This document shows, in pieces, positions 24,308 to 32,033 of a stretch of DNA of 64,000 nt; position 1 is the first letter of the stretch; each line of letters opens with the position of its first letter. The stretch is taken from NCBI GenBank assembly GCA_017482385.1, contig JAFUNI010000021.1:98189-162188 (forward strand), read 5' to 3'. This DNA is from Oscillospiraceae bacterium. Its GTDB lineage: Bacteria > Bacillota > Clostridia > Oscillospirales > Oscillospiraceae. The notes under the pieces are model-generated. The model made no database searches and was not told the origin of the DNA. It saw nothing but the letters and a program-made list of their open reading frames with translations. The translations under genes and the position numbers were made by a program.

Positions 24308-25345
24308 TTAGATTTCAAACTGTTCCTGCCCCAAATAGGGAATATGCAGGTGCTGGTAGGCAAGGGGCGTAACGCAGCGGCCACGGGGGGTACGGGTCAA
24401 AAATCCCAGCTGCATCAAATAAGGCTCGTACACATCCTCTAAGGTGATGGCTTCCTCGCCAATGGTGGCAGCCAGGGTCTCCAGACCCACCGGGCCGCCG
24501 CCGTAATTTTGGATAATGGCGGTGAGCATTCTGCGGTCGATGTTATCAAGACCCAGGGCATCTACTTCCAACCGCTGCAGAGCCAGGTCGGCGGCTTCCT
24601 TGGTGATGACACCGTTGCACATGATCTGGGCAAAGTCCCGGACACGGCGCAGGAAGCGGTTGGCGATACGGGGTGTGCCACGGCTGCGGGAGGCGATCTC
24701 CATTGCGCCCTCGGGCTCGATTTCCATGCCCAAAATGGTTGCCGACCGGGTGACGATTTTGGCAAGCTCCTCGGGGGTGTACAGCTCCAGCCGCAGATTC
24801 ACGCCAAAGCGGTCACGCAGCGGCGCGGAAAGCTGACCGGCCCGGGTAGTTGCGCCCACCAGGGTGAACTTGGGCAGGTCTAAGCGGATGGAGTTGGCGG
24901 AAGGGCCTTTGCCCACGATGATGTCGATGGCGAAATCCTCCATAGCCGGGTAGAGGATTTCTTCTACGACCCGGTTTAAGCGGTGAATCTCGTCGATGAA
25001 CAGAATGTCGCCGGGATTTAAGTTGGTCAGCAGCGCTGCCAAATCGCCGGGCTTTTCAATAGCCGGGCCGGAGGTGATGCGGATATTCACACCCATCTCG
25101 TTGGCGATAACGCCTGCTAAAGTGGTTTTGCCCAGGCCGGGAGGGCCGTAAAGCAGAGTGTGATCCAGCGGCTCATTCCGAAGCCGGGCCGCCTCGATAT
25201 AAACGGACAGATTTCCCTTGGCCTTTTCCTGGCCGGTATAGTCGGAAAGCAGCTTGGGCCGCAGACCGATCTCGCCGGCATCCTGGGGAGCGAAGGTGGG
25301 GGAAATAATGGGGCTGTCCAGCTCCTGGGAAAATTCTAAGCTCAT
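24308..25345 (-). CDS. ruvB: Holliday junction branch migration helicase RuvB
   Basis: The product is 345 residues, normal for RuvB. It contains [15 protein letters not shown], Walker [20 protein letters not shown], Walker [15 protein letters not shown], sensor 1 GATTRAG, the RFG arginine finger region (LRDRFGV) and a C-terminal winged helix ([16 protein letters not shown]). It is the hexameric motor that works with RuvA and RuvC. Here it is about 12 kb from ruvCA and follows uppP with a 4-nt overlap. Confidence 0.97.
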   Translation of the reverse strand: MSLEFSQELDSPIISPTFAPQDAGEIGLRPKLLSDYTGQEKAKGNLSVYIEAARLRNEPLDHTLLYGPPGLGKTTLAGVIANEMGVNIRITSGPAIEKPGDLAALLTNLNPGDILFIDEIHRLNRVVEEILYPAMEDFAIDIIVGKGPSANSIRLDLPKFTLVGATTRAGQLSAPLRDRFGVNLRLELYTPEELAKIVTRSATILGMEIEPEGAMEIASRSRGTPRIANRFLRRVRDFAQIMCNGVITKEAADLALQRLEVDALGLDNIDRRMLTAIIQNYGGGPVGLETLAATIGEEAITLEDVYEPYLMQLGFLTRTPRGRCVTPLAYQHLHIPYLGQEQFEI

Positions 25346-26199
25346 ACGATACTCCTAATCACAAAATAGCCCAGCACCAAAATGCCAAGGCCGATGCGGT
25401 ACTTGCCAAAAACAGCGAAGCTGTGCTTGCGGACATATTCCATAAGCCCACGGATCACCAAAAGGCTTACGATAAAGCTTACCACGCAGCCCACAGCCAA
25501 GTCGGCAAATTCCAGACCGGTGGGAAGTGCGGCTTCATGATCCATAATATCCAAGCCGTACTTGAGGATCTTCAGTGCGCTGGCGCCCAGCATGGTGGGG
25601 ATGGCCAGGAAGAAAGAAAATTCTGCGCCGGCGGACCGGCCCACACCCAGCAAAATCGCGCCCAAAATGGTGGCGCCGCTGCGGGAAGTGCCGGGGATCA
25701 GACTTAAGCACTGGAATGCGCCGATATAAAGGGCAGTGCGGTAGTCGATATTATGTACATCATCGATTTTTACAGGGCGCTTTTCGTTGAGCTTTTCAAC
25801 ATACAGGAACGCCACGCCGTAGACGATGAGCATAATGGCCACCACGATATAGTTATACAGGTGGGCATCCATCCAGTCGTCCAGCAGCAGACCGATCACA
25901 GCGGAGGGAAGCACGGCCACGATGACCTTGAACCACAAAGTCCAGGTGTTTTTCTTCTGCAGCTGGTCTTTTTTCGGGGAGAAGGGGTTCAATTTATGGA
26001 AAAACAGCACCAAAACCGCGGCAATGGCGCCCAGCTGGATCACCACCTGGAACATTTCGTAAAACTCCGGGGTGACCTTCAGCTTGATAAATTCGTCAAG
26101 CAGGATCATATGTCCGGTGGAAGAAACGGGCAGCCATTCGGTGATGCCCTCCACGATGCCAAACAGCACCGCCTTCAATAATTCAATAAATAAAGTCAT
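25342..26199 (-). CDS. uppP: undecaprenyl-diphosphatase UppP (BacA)
   Basis: The product is 285 residues and polytopic with about eight helices. Family motifs are complete: [18 protein letters not shown] near the N-terminus and [11 protein letters not shown] at about 190. It recycles the undecaprenyl carrier for peptidoglycan and other wall polymers and gives bacitracin resistance when overproduced. The ATG at 26199 follows AAGGAGATT. It is cotranscribed with ruvB; a palindromic repeat lies immediately upstream. Confidence 0.95.
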   Translation of the reverse strand: MTLFIELLKAVLFGIVEGITEWLPVSSTGHMILLDEFIKLKVTPEFYEMFQVVIQLGAIAAVLVLFFHKLNPFSPKKDQLQKKNTWTLWFKVIVAVLPSAVIGLLLDDWMDAHLYNYIVVAIMLIVYGVAFLYVEKLNEKRPVKIDDVHNIDYRTALYIGAFQCLSLIPGTSRSGATILGAILLGVGRSAGAEFSFFLAIPTMLGASALKILKYGLDIMDHEAALPTGLEFADLAVGCVVSFIVSLLVIRGLMEYVRKHSFAVFGKYRIGLGILVLGYFVIRSIV

Positions 26200-26213
26200 T
26201 AAAAAATCTCCTT

Positions 26214-26298
26214 GTAGGGGAGGCATAGTATGCCTCCCGAAATTGCCGCAAGGCAATTCTTGTTATGATTTGCGGGAGGGATGATATCCCTCCCCTAC
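26214..26298. repeat. GTAGGGG-family repeat, spaced form
   Basis: A GAGGCATAGTATGCCTC hairpin, an AATTGCC/GGCAATT stem in the linker, and a GAGGGATGATATCCCTC hairpin are bounded by GTAGGGG and CCCCTAC. It lies in the uppP 5' region, 15 nt upstream of the start codon, so it may affect uppP translation. Confidence 0.85.
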
Positions 26299-26424
26299 GA
26301 ACAAGATCGTTCCTTATAAATTTATTATAGCATTATACCCGGGAAGATACAAGGATTTTTTGCCCGTTCACAAATTTGGGAGAAACAATTCACAATTTAT
26401 TCACCGCAAAAGCCGAAAATGCGT

Positions 26425-26430
26425 TATAAT
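26425..26430 (+). promoter_or_regulatory. -10 element of the two-component operon
   Basis: TATAAT lies 33 nt upstream of the regulator ATG. No good -35 is visible at 16-18 bp, so an activator or extended contact may be used. Confidence 0.4.
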
Positions 26431-26462
26431 AGTAAAAAAGGAAACTTTAGGAGGTTTTGGCT

Positions 26463-27149
26463 ATGGCTATCTCTGTTTTGATCGTGGAAGATGATGCGAA
26501 TATCCGGGAGCTGCTGCAGATGTACCTGGAAAAGGACGGCTATGCGGTCACCTTGGCAGCCGATGGCGGACAGGGTCTTGACAAATTCCGTTCCATCAAA
26601 CCCGATCTGGTGCTTTTGGATGTGATGATGCCGGTGATGGACGGCTGGGCTGTGTGCAAGGCTATCCGGGCTGAGGGGGACACCCCTGTGATCATGCTCA
26701 CCGCCAAGGGCGAGACCGATGACAAGGTGATGGGTCTGAAGTCCGGCGCTGACGATTATGTGACCAAGCCCTTTGAAATGAAGGAGCTGCTGGCCCGCAT
26801 TGAGGCGGTGCTTCGCCGCACCGACAGAAATTGCGAAGAAAATAAGTCCCGGCGGCTGAACTTTGACAAGCTCACCATCGATATGGACGCTTTCGAGCTG
26901 ACCGTTGACGGCAAAAAGGTGGATACACCCCCCAAGGAGATGGAGCTGCTGTTCTATTTGGCATCCACCCCCAACCGGGTCTACACCCGCAACCAGCTTT
27001 TGGATGAGGTGTGGGGCTTTGACTACTTTGGTGACTCCCGGACAGTGGATGTGCACATCAAGCGTTTACGTGAAAAATTAGAGGGTGTTTCGGAAAAATG
27101 GAGCGTCAAGACCGTCTGGGGCGTAGGATACAAATTCGAATTGTTGTAA
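26463..27149 (+). CDS. OmpR/PhoB-family response regulator
   Basis: The product is 228 residues. The receiver domain has acidic pocket EDD, phospho-acceptor Asp in LVLLDVMMP, and conserved Thr (MLTAKG) and Lys (VTKPF). The winged-helix output domain ends KTVWGVGYKFE with RTVDVHIKRLREKL in the recognition region. It controls genes downstream of the kinase encoded 68 nt later. The ATG at 26463 follows TAGGAGGT. The stimulus cannot be read from sequence. Confidence 0.93.
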   Translation: MAISVLIVEDDANIRELLQMYLEKDGYAVTLAADGGQGLDKFRSIKPDLVLLDVMMPVMDGWAVCKAIRAEGDTPVIMLTAKGETDDKVMGLKSGADDYVTKPFEMKELLARIEAVLRRTDRNCEENKSRRLNFDKLTIDMDAFELTVDGKKVDTPPKEMELLFYLASTPNRVYTRNQLLDEVWGFDYFGDSRTVDVHIKRLREKLEGVSEKWSVKTVWGVGYKFELL

Positions 27150-27159
27150 CAAATAACCC

Positions 27160-27198
27160 CATCATTGCGAGCCACGCAAGGGGCTGGCAATGATGTGA
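27160..27198. repeat. CATTGCGAGCC-type inverted repeat
   Basis: ATCATTGCGAGCC and GGCTGGCAATGAT form an imperfect stem between the regulator and kinase genes. A similar element lies at 31336-31374. Confidence 0.6.
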
Positions 27199-27217
27199 GG
27201 ATTTTGAGGTAGAAAAG

Positions 27218-28648
27218 ATGAAAACGACATTCAGCCGCACCTTTACTATGGCGGCGGTGGTGCTGCTGGCGGCGCTGCTGCTGGTGGGCGCGGCGTTCCA
27301 GCTTGTGGTGCGGAATCTGATGACCCGCCAAACGGAAACGGCTCTGCGGGATGATTGCGCCACCGTGGCCAGCCTGGCGTCTGCCTATTACACGGAGGGC
27401 TCTTTGTCTACCCGGGATTTCTTTGTGAATCTGTCCATCGCCACCCAGGTCAGCGGCGCTGATGCGGTGATTTGCGACAAAACGGGCAAGCTGGTTCTGT
27501 GCTCCGATTCCCCCATGGGCTGCAGCCACCAAGGCATGATGTTGTCCCAGGGGTATCTGCAGCAGGTGTACCGGGAGGGCATGGTGCTGGACAAGGGCAT
27601 GGTGGAAGGGCTGTACACGGACACCCGGTATGTGGTGGGTATGCCGATTTTGGATACCCGGACGAACAGGCCTGTGGGCGTGGTGGTGCTGTCCACCCCC
27701 ACATCTACCGCTATGGCGCTGCTTGACAAGCTGGCGGATGCCTTTATGCTGGTGGCGGTGCTGGTGGTGATCGTGGCGGTCATAGCCATCAGCCTGCTGG
27801 CGAGAAGACAAAGCTCTCCCCTTAAAGATATGGCAAAGGCCGCCAGCGATTTCGGCCATGGGCATTTGGATGCCCGGGTTACCGTGGAAAAAGGGCATCC
27901 CCGGGAGGTGCAGGAGCTGGCGCTGGCCTTTAACAATATGGCATCGTCCCTGCAAAAGAGCGAGTATCAGCGGCAGGAATTCGTGGCCAATGTGTCCCAC
28001 GAGCTGAAAACCCCCATGACCACCATTTCCGGCTATGTGGACGGTATGCTGGACGGCACGATCCCCAAGGAGCTGCATCCGCGGTATATGGAATTGGTGT
28101 CCGGGGAGACCAAGCGGCTGAGCCGATTGGTGCGCAGTATGCTGGATATTTCCCGGATGCAGGATCAGGAGAGCATCCCCGCCGAGCGCATGAGCCGGTT
28201 TGAGCTGGATGAGTGCGTGGGACAGGTGCTGATCACCTTTGAGCAGAAGATCACCGAGAAAGACTTGGCGGTTACGGTGGATTTCCCGGAGCATACGGTG
28301 TATACCCGGGCGGATCGGGATGCCATCACCCAGGTGGTTTACAATTTGGTGGACAATGCGGTGAAATTCTGCCCCCAGGGCGGCAATCTCACTCTGGGCA
28401 TCAAAGAGGGCGGCAACAAGGCCTATGTGACCGTGGGCAACGACGGACAGACCATCCCGCCGGAGGAGTTGCCCCTGGTTTTCGACCGATTCCACAAGTT
28501 GGATAAGAGCCGGGCGGAGAACCGGGACGGCTGGGGCTTGGGCCTGTACATCGTTAAGACCCTTATTTGCCGGCACGGAGAGGATATCTCCGTCACCAGC
28601 CAAAACGGAAAGACAGAATTTACTTTTACACTACCCTTAGTGAATTAA
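27218..28648 (+). CDS. sensor histidine kinase
   Basis: The product is 476 residues. Two membrane helices (about 8-30 and 165-188) flank an extracellular sensor of about 135 residues containing ICDKTGKLVLCSD, like PAS/double-Cache folds. A HAMP linker follows, then the H-box FVANVSHELKTPMTTI, N-box NLVDNAVKF, G2-box GWGLGLYIVK. Autophosphorylation on His and transfer to the adjacent regulator is expected. The layout is like wall-stress and cation-sensing kinases; the signal is unknown. Confidence 0.93.
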   Translation: MKTTFSRTFTMAAVVLLAALLLVGAAFQLVVRNLMTRQTETALRDDCATVASLASAYYTEGSLSTRDFFVNLSIATQVSGADAVICDKTGKLVLCSDSPMGCSHQGMMLSQGYLQQVYREGMVLDKGMVEGLYTDTRYVVGMPILDTRTNRPVGVVVLSTPTSTAMALLDKLADAFMLVAVLVVIVAVIAISLLARRQSSPLKDMAKAASDFGHGHLDARVTVEKGHPREVQELALAFNNMASSLQKSEYQRQEFVANVSHELKTPMTTISGYVDGMLDGTIPKELHPRYMELVSGETKRLSRLVRSMLDISRMQDQESIPAERMSRFELDECVGQVLITFEQKITEKDLAVTVDFPEHTVYTRADRDAITQVVYNLVDNAVKFCPQGGNLTLGIKEGGNKAYVTVGNDGQTIPPEELPLVFDRFHKLDKSRAENRDGWGLGLYIVKTLICRHGEDISVTSQNGKTEFTFTLPLVN

Positions 28649-28668
28649 GAATGCAAAATGCAGAGAGT

Positions 28669-28794
28669 GCCTCCGGCGGGATACTTTCTTGTTTCGCCAA
28701 GAAAGTATCCAAAGAATGCGATATAGGGGAGGGGCTGAGCCGCAACTCCCGCTTGCGAACCGCCCCTCCCCTATATACCCCTCCAGGCGCATCG
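28669..28794. repeat. TTTCTTG-family structured repeat, copy 2
   Basis: GCCTCCGGCGGG, then ATACTTTCTTG/CAAGAAAGTAT hairpin, CCAAAGAATGC, and a long stem of ATATAGGGGAGGGGC with GCCCCTCCCCTATAT enclosing GCAACTCCCGCTTGC. It fills the gap between the kinase and PDZ genes. Confidence 0.8.
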
Positions 28795-28848
28795 CCAGAG
28801 GAGCAATGCAAGGTAGTAGTTTTTTGAGTTGTTAATTCGAGGTAATTT

Positions 28849-29328
28849 ATGGACGAACAGTATGCATACCGCACCGGGCGGACGGACCCGGCCAAAAGCA
28901 GCCGGGGCTTGATCGCGGTGCTGCTCATCTGCGTGATCTTCTTAGGCGGACTGGTCAGCGCATTGAGCATTATGAATATCCACCTGTTCCGGATGCTGCG
29001 CAGTACGGAGGCAGCGCCCCTGGCTTTTTCCGCAGGAGAGGCGGCGGAGGCGGCAGAGGATTGCTTAGCCTTGGCAGGTATGGCTTTGCAGGAAATGGAC
29101 CCTGTGTACCAGCAGCTCCACAAGCTGCCCGAGGGGCTGTATGTTGCCAAGGTAGATCCGGGCAGCCAGGCGGATAAGCTGGAAATTCGGGCGGGCGATG
29201 TGGTGACAGCGCTGGATAAGACCCCGGTTTCCACCCTGGAAGCCATGAAGGAATACATTTTAGGCAAGAGCGGTTTCCGGCTTACCTTGTGGCGGAACGG
29301 AAAAGAAATCATGCTGACTTTGCATTAA
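28849..29328 (+). CDS. membrane-anchored PDZ-domain protein without protease domain
   Basis: The product is 159 residues. A cytoplasmic tail of about 20 residues, one helix (LIAVLLICVIFLGGLVSAL), an Ala/Glu-rich linker, then a single PDZ domain: GLYVAKVDPGSQADKLEIRAGDVVTALDKTPVSTLEAMKEYI. It looks like the anchor plus PDZ of an HtrA protease lacking the trypsin-like module. Neither flank encodes a protease, so I read it as a stand-alone adaptor rather than a broken gene. Starting at ATG 28849, 9 nt before the thioesterase gene. Confidence 0.75.
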   Translation: MDEQYAYRTGRTDPAKSSRGLIAVLLICVIFLGGLVSALSIMNIHLFRMLRSTEAAPLAFSAGEAAEAAEDCLALAGMALQEMDPVYQQLHKLPEGLYVAKVDPGSQADKLEIRAGDVVTALDKTPVSTLEAMKEYILGKSGFRLTLWRNGKEIMLTLH

Positions 29329-29337
29329 GGAGGGCTT

Positions 29338-30057
29338 ATGGAACCCATTTACAAGCATCAATTTACTGTGTCTGAGATCCATGTGGATCGGTTTGGCCGG
29401 GTGAAGCCCTCAGTGCTTTTATACTTTGTCCAGGAGGCGGCGGGACAGCACTGCTCGCTCCTTGCTGTGGATCACGATACTCTCTCCCACAAGCACCTTT
29501 TTTGGGCTGTGACCCGGAATCGGGTGCAGATCACAAGACTGCCCCGGCTGGGGGAGAAGGTTTTCATCGAAACCTGGCCCATGCCCACCACCCGGGTGGC
29601 CTATCCCCGGTCGGTGGTGGCCTATGATGAAAAGGGCTTGGAGCTGTTTCGCTCCATCAGCCTATGGGTGCTGATGGATGAGAGGACAAGGGCGATGATC
29701 CTGCCGGGCAAAAGCGGCATTACCGTGGACGGCACTCTTACCGGCAAGGAGCTGACCGTGCCCCGGGCCATTGTTGCCCGGCCTATGGAGGGCGCAAAGG
29801 TCTGCGATGTGGGCTACTCCCTTTTAGACCGGAACGGCCATATGAACAACACCCGGTATATGGATTGGGTGGACGATCTGCTTCCAAGCGGTTTCCACCG
29901 GGAGCATCCGGCGCAGGAATTTACCGTGTGCTACCTCAATGAGGCCCGGGAGGGTGACGAAATTGCCCTCAGCTATGAGCTCAGTGACGGCCCGGTGCTG
30001 ACAGTGGATGCCACCCGGGGGAGCGACCGGATCTTCTCTGCGCAGATACTATATTAA
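29338..30057 (+). CDS. acyl-ACP thioesterase (FatA/FatB-like)
   Basis: The product is 239 residues. Two hot-dog domains: the first with VTRNRVQITRLPRLGEKVFIETWP, the second with the catalytic DRNGHMNNTRYMDWV motif (Asp, Asn, His). These enzymes release free fatty acids from acyl-ACP in the cytosol. The ATG at 29338 follows AAGGAGGGCTT. A terminator follows. Confidence 0.9.
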   Translation: MEPIYKHQFTVSEIHVDRFGRVKPSVLLYFVQEAAGQHCSLLAVDHDTLSHKHLFWAVTRNRVQITRLPRLGEKVFIETWPMPTTRVAYPRSVVAYDEKGLELFRSISLWVLMDERTRAMILPGKSGITVDGTLTGKELTVPRAIVARPMEGAKVCDVGYSLLDRNGHMNNTRYMDWVDDLLPSGFHREHPAQEFTVCYLNEAREGDEIALSYELSDGPVLTVDATRGSDRIFSAQILY

Positions 30058-30061
30058 ATAG

Positions 30062-30092
30062 AAACAGGGTACGGTATCGTTCCCTGTTTTTT
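30062..30092 (+). terminator. terminator after the thioesterase gene
   Basis: AAACAGGGT and a TCCCTGTTT complement form a stem followed by TTTTTT-type tract. Confidence 0.7.
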
Positions 30093-30099
30093 GTCATTT

Positions 30100-30221
30100 G
30101 TAGGGGAGGGATACCATCCCTCCCGGAGTTATCGATGAAGAAGCACCTTTGGTGATTGCGGGCGGGATACTATCCCGCCCCTACAACGATGCCCCCCATC
30201 GTAGGGGACGCGTTCCCCTAC
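30100..30221. repeat. GTAGGGG-family repeat, triple form
   Basis: A GAGGGATACCATCCCTC hairpin, linker, GGCGGGATACTATCCCGCC hairpin ending CCCCTAC at 30184, then a separate small unit GTAGGGGACGCG/CGTTCCCCTAC at 30201-30221. Confidence 0.8.
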
Positions 30222-30496
30222 AATTGTTTTTGCAAGTTGGAAGGTGTCATTTTGCAAAAAATCCTGCCGAAAACAGGGGTTGTTATGTAAAGCAAAACGG
30301 TGTTCTGTAAACTTGTGAAGAAATGGGGGTTATCCACAGGTATTTCCGGAAAACAAGGTGCTGACAAGGGTGATTTTGCCATTTGCCTGTGGAAAAGCCT
30401 GTTAACAATGTGGAAAACTTCGAAGAGAAAAAGTTGAGAAAAAGACATAATTTTTACATTATGTCAACCGATATTCCGTTGCCATTACAGACGAAG
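30222..30496. other. gene-free AT-rich stretch with DnaA-box cluster
   Basis: No credible coding region lies here. It holds the second DnaA-box cluster (30330-30417) and a perfect GACATAAT-N6-ATTATGTC dyad at 30443-30464 next to a TTGACATAAT-like block on the minus strand. The thioesterase and GH25 genes converge on it. Confidence 0.55.
30330..30417. other. DnaA-box cluster 2 (three boxes in 88 bp)
   Basis: TTATCCACA lies at 30330-30338, and TGTGGAAAA at 30388-30396 and 30409-30417. The last two form the same double-box unit around CTGTTAACA that occurs twice in the cluster at 4728-4805. Confidence 0.6.
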
Positions 30497-30524
30497 AAAG
30501 GAGCAGCTTTGCTGCTCCTTTTTC
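30497..30524. terminator. hairpin at the end of the GH25 gene
   Basis: AAAGGAGCAGC pairs with GCTGCTCCTTT. It abuts the GH25 stop codon. The T-run is better on the plus strand than on the minus strand. Confidence 0.6.
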
Positions 30525-31284
30525 ATTCTGCATAATACCGGTTGATGTCCACATCCTCGTCGATGCCGTCCACCCGGCCGGTGCAGGTGTACTGCCACAT
30601 TTTTACAGGGTGGGTAAACTCCATTTCCGCAGCATACTGGGCAAGCCAGAAAGGATAGTCCGTCAGCTCGTCAATAAACAGCCGGGAGGATGCCAAATAG
30701 GCATCGAAATAAACCATAGGCCGTTTGTTTGCCTTGGCGACCGTCTGGCAGAAGGCCTTGGTGATGTCGGTAAGACAACGGGCGTCCACCGCTGCGGTGC
30801 GGTTTTCCTCCCCCACATGCTCCCAGTTGAGGGCTAAGTACATATCGATGTCCCAGTCCTTGGTCTGTTCCAGCAGATAATTGGCTTCCTCGACGCCTTC
30901 TTCGGCGGATGTAGCCTGGGAGAAAATATAAGCGCCTACCTTTAGGCCGGCGGCTTTGGCGCCTGTGTAGTGGGTCTGCGCCAGGGTGTCGGCGAAGAGC
31001 TCGCCCTGGGTGTAGCCCCGCCAACCTACCCGTATCATCACAAATTCAATGCCGGATGCTTTCACCTGCTGCCAATCGATGGCTTCCTGGTGCTCGGAAA
31101 CATCAATGCCCAGCACCGAGGGCCGTTCCGGCTGGGTGGGGGCAGTGGTTTCTGTGGGCGCTTGGGGGCTGGAGGGTTGCAGGAAGACCGCCAAAGCGAT
31201 CACGGTAAGCAGCAAAAGCAAGCTGACGGTCACCAGTTCCCAAAACACCGGTTCTTTGCAAATTGCCTTTATCTTTGTAAGCAT
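30523..31284 (-). CDS. membrane-anchored GH25 lysozyme-fold protein
   Basis: The product is 253 residues. An N-terminal membrane helix (about 15-36), a Pro/Thr linker, then a GH25 barrel: VLGIDVSEHQEAIDWQQVKASGIEFVMIRVGWRGY and the C-terminal MWQYTCTGRVDGIDEDVDINRYY. GH25 enzymes are N-acetylmuramidases using an Asp plus a DxE pair. The expected DWE reads NWE here (YLALNWEHVG, codon AAC), while the first Asp and the Glu are kept. Activity may be reduced or lost. It is extracellular but tethered. Confidence 0.87.
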   Translation of the reverse strand: MLTKIKAICKEPVFWELVTVSLLLLLTVIALAVFLQPSSPQAPTETTAPTQPERPSVLGIDVSEHQEAIDWQQVKASGIEFVMIRVGWRGYTQGELFADTLAQTHYTGAKAAGLKVGAYIFSQATSAEEGVEEANYLLEQTKDWDIDMYLALNWEHVGEENRTAAVDARCLTDITKAFCQTVAKANKRPMVYFDAYLASSRLFIDELTDYPFWLAQYAAEMEFTHPVKMWQYTCTGRVDGIDEDVDINRYYAE

Positions 31285-31335
31285 AAATACTCCTGGGGTA
31301 TAATTTCATTTTATGTGGCTAAGCTATAAAAAGGA

Positions 31336-31374
31336 AATGTCATTGCGAGCCGGCAACACCGGTTCGCAATGACA
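31336..31374. repeat. CATTGCGAGCCGG inverted repeat
   Basis: TGTCATTGCGAGCCGG pairs with CCGGTTCGCAATGACA around a 5-nt loop. It sits between the ends of the GH25 promoter side and the HTH-ACT gene and may also terminate transcription. Confidence 0.65.
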
Positions 31375-31388
31375 GTAAAGCAATATTA

Positions 31389-31829
31389 TCAGCCGGCCAA
31401 AATATCCGCCTTGATCACACCGGGCACCTGCCGGAAAGCTTCCAACAGATCCTCCAGGGGCACTTCCAAATTGGCGGTTTCGGCGGCGATGGTCACAACG
31501 CCGCTGCCGTTGGAGGGCACGGTGGAATTGATGGTCATAATATTGGCCTGATGGTCGGCCAATATGGTCAGCAGTTTGTTAAGAGAGCCGGGCTCGTCGT
31601 GGAGCAGGATCTGGAATGTAATGATCCGGCTGCTGCGCATATCCTGGAAGGGCATGATCGCATCCCGGTATTTATAAAAAGCGCTGCGGCTGATGCCGGT
31701 CATTTGGGTAGCGTCGTTGACGGTGGCGGCCTTACCGGTGGAAAGCAGGCGCTTTGCCTCGGCGACCTTTATAAAAACTTCCGGAAGCGCGGAAGCCTCG
31801 ACGATGTAATATTTTGGTGAGTTTGCCAT
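31389..31829 (-). CDS. HTH plus ACT domain protein (UPF0735/PheB family)
   Basis: The product is 146 residues. The N-terminal half has a helix-turn-helix-like segment (TVNDATQMTGISRSAFYKYRDAI). The C-terminal half is an ACT domain (ITFQILLHDEPGSLNKLLTILADHQANIMTIN). This is the UPF0735 family, once called PheB; ACT domains bind amino acids, so an amino-acid-responsive regulator is likely but unproven. The ATG at 31829 follows GGGAGGACATC. A perfect 12-bp palindrome lies between its promoter and the ribosome site. Confidence 0.9.
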   Translation of the reverse strand: MANSPKYYIVEASALPEVFIKVAEAKRLLSTGKAATVNDATQMTGISRSAFYKYRDAIMPFQDMRSSRIITFQILLHDEPGSLNKLLTILADHQANIMTINSTVPSNGSGVVTIAAETANLEVPLEDLLEAFRQVPGVIKADILAG

Positions 31830-31845
31830 GATGTCCTCCCATACC

Positions 31846-31857
31846 GGACAATTGTCC
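31846..31857. promoter_or_regulatory. palindromic operator candidate of the HTH-ACT gene
   Basis: GGACAATTGTCC is a perfect 12-bp palindrome in the 5' leader, just downstream of the -10 and upstream of the ribosome site. This position suits autorepression. Confidence 0.45.
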
Positions 31858-31870
31858 TGTTATCACGGCT

Positions 31871-31898
31871 ATTGTACCACATATTTTGGAAAAAGCAA
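31871..31898 (-). promoter_or_regulatory. sigma-A promoter of the HTH-ACT gene
   Basis: On the minus strand TTGCTT (31898-31893) and TACAAT (31876-31871) are separated by 16 bp. Confidence 0.6.
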
Positions 31899-31927
31899 GC
31901 CCTATAAACGAAATGAAATTTTATTTT

Positions 31928-32005
31928 GTAGGGGAGGGATATCATCCCTCCCACCGCGGCGGAGGCTTCGGAAGAATTGCGGGCGGCATACTATGCCGCC
32001 CCTAC
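31928..32005. repeat. GTAGGGG-family repeat, spaced form
   Basis: A GAGGGATATCATCCCTC hairpin, a linker, and a GGCGGCATACTATGCCGCC hairpin are bounded by GTAGGGG and CCCCTAC, in the leader of the YtvI-type gene. Confidence 0.85.
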
Positions 32006-32033
32006 GAAAAGGATCAGGAAAGGGGAAACAAAA

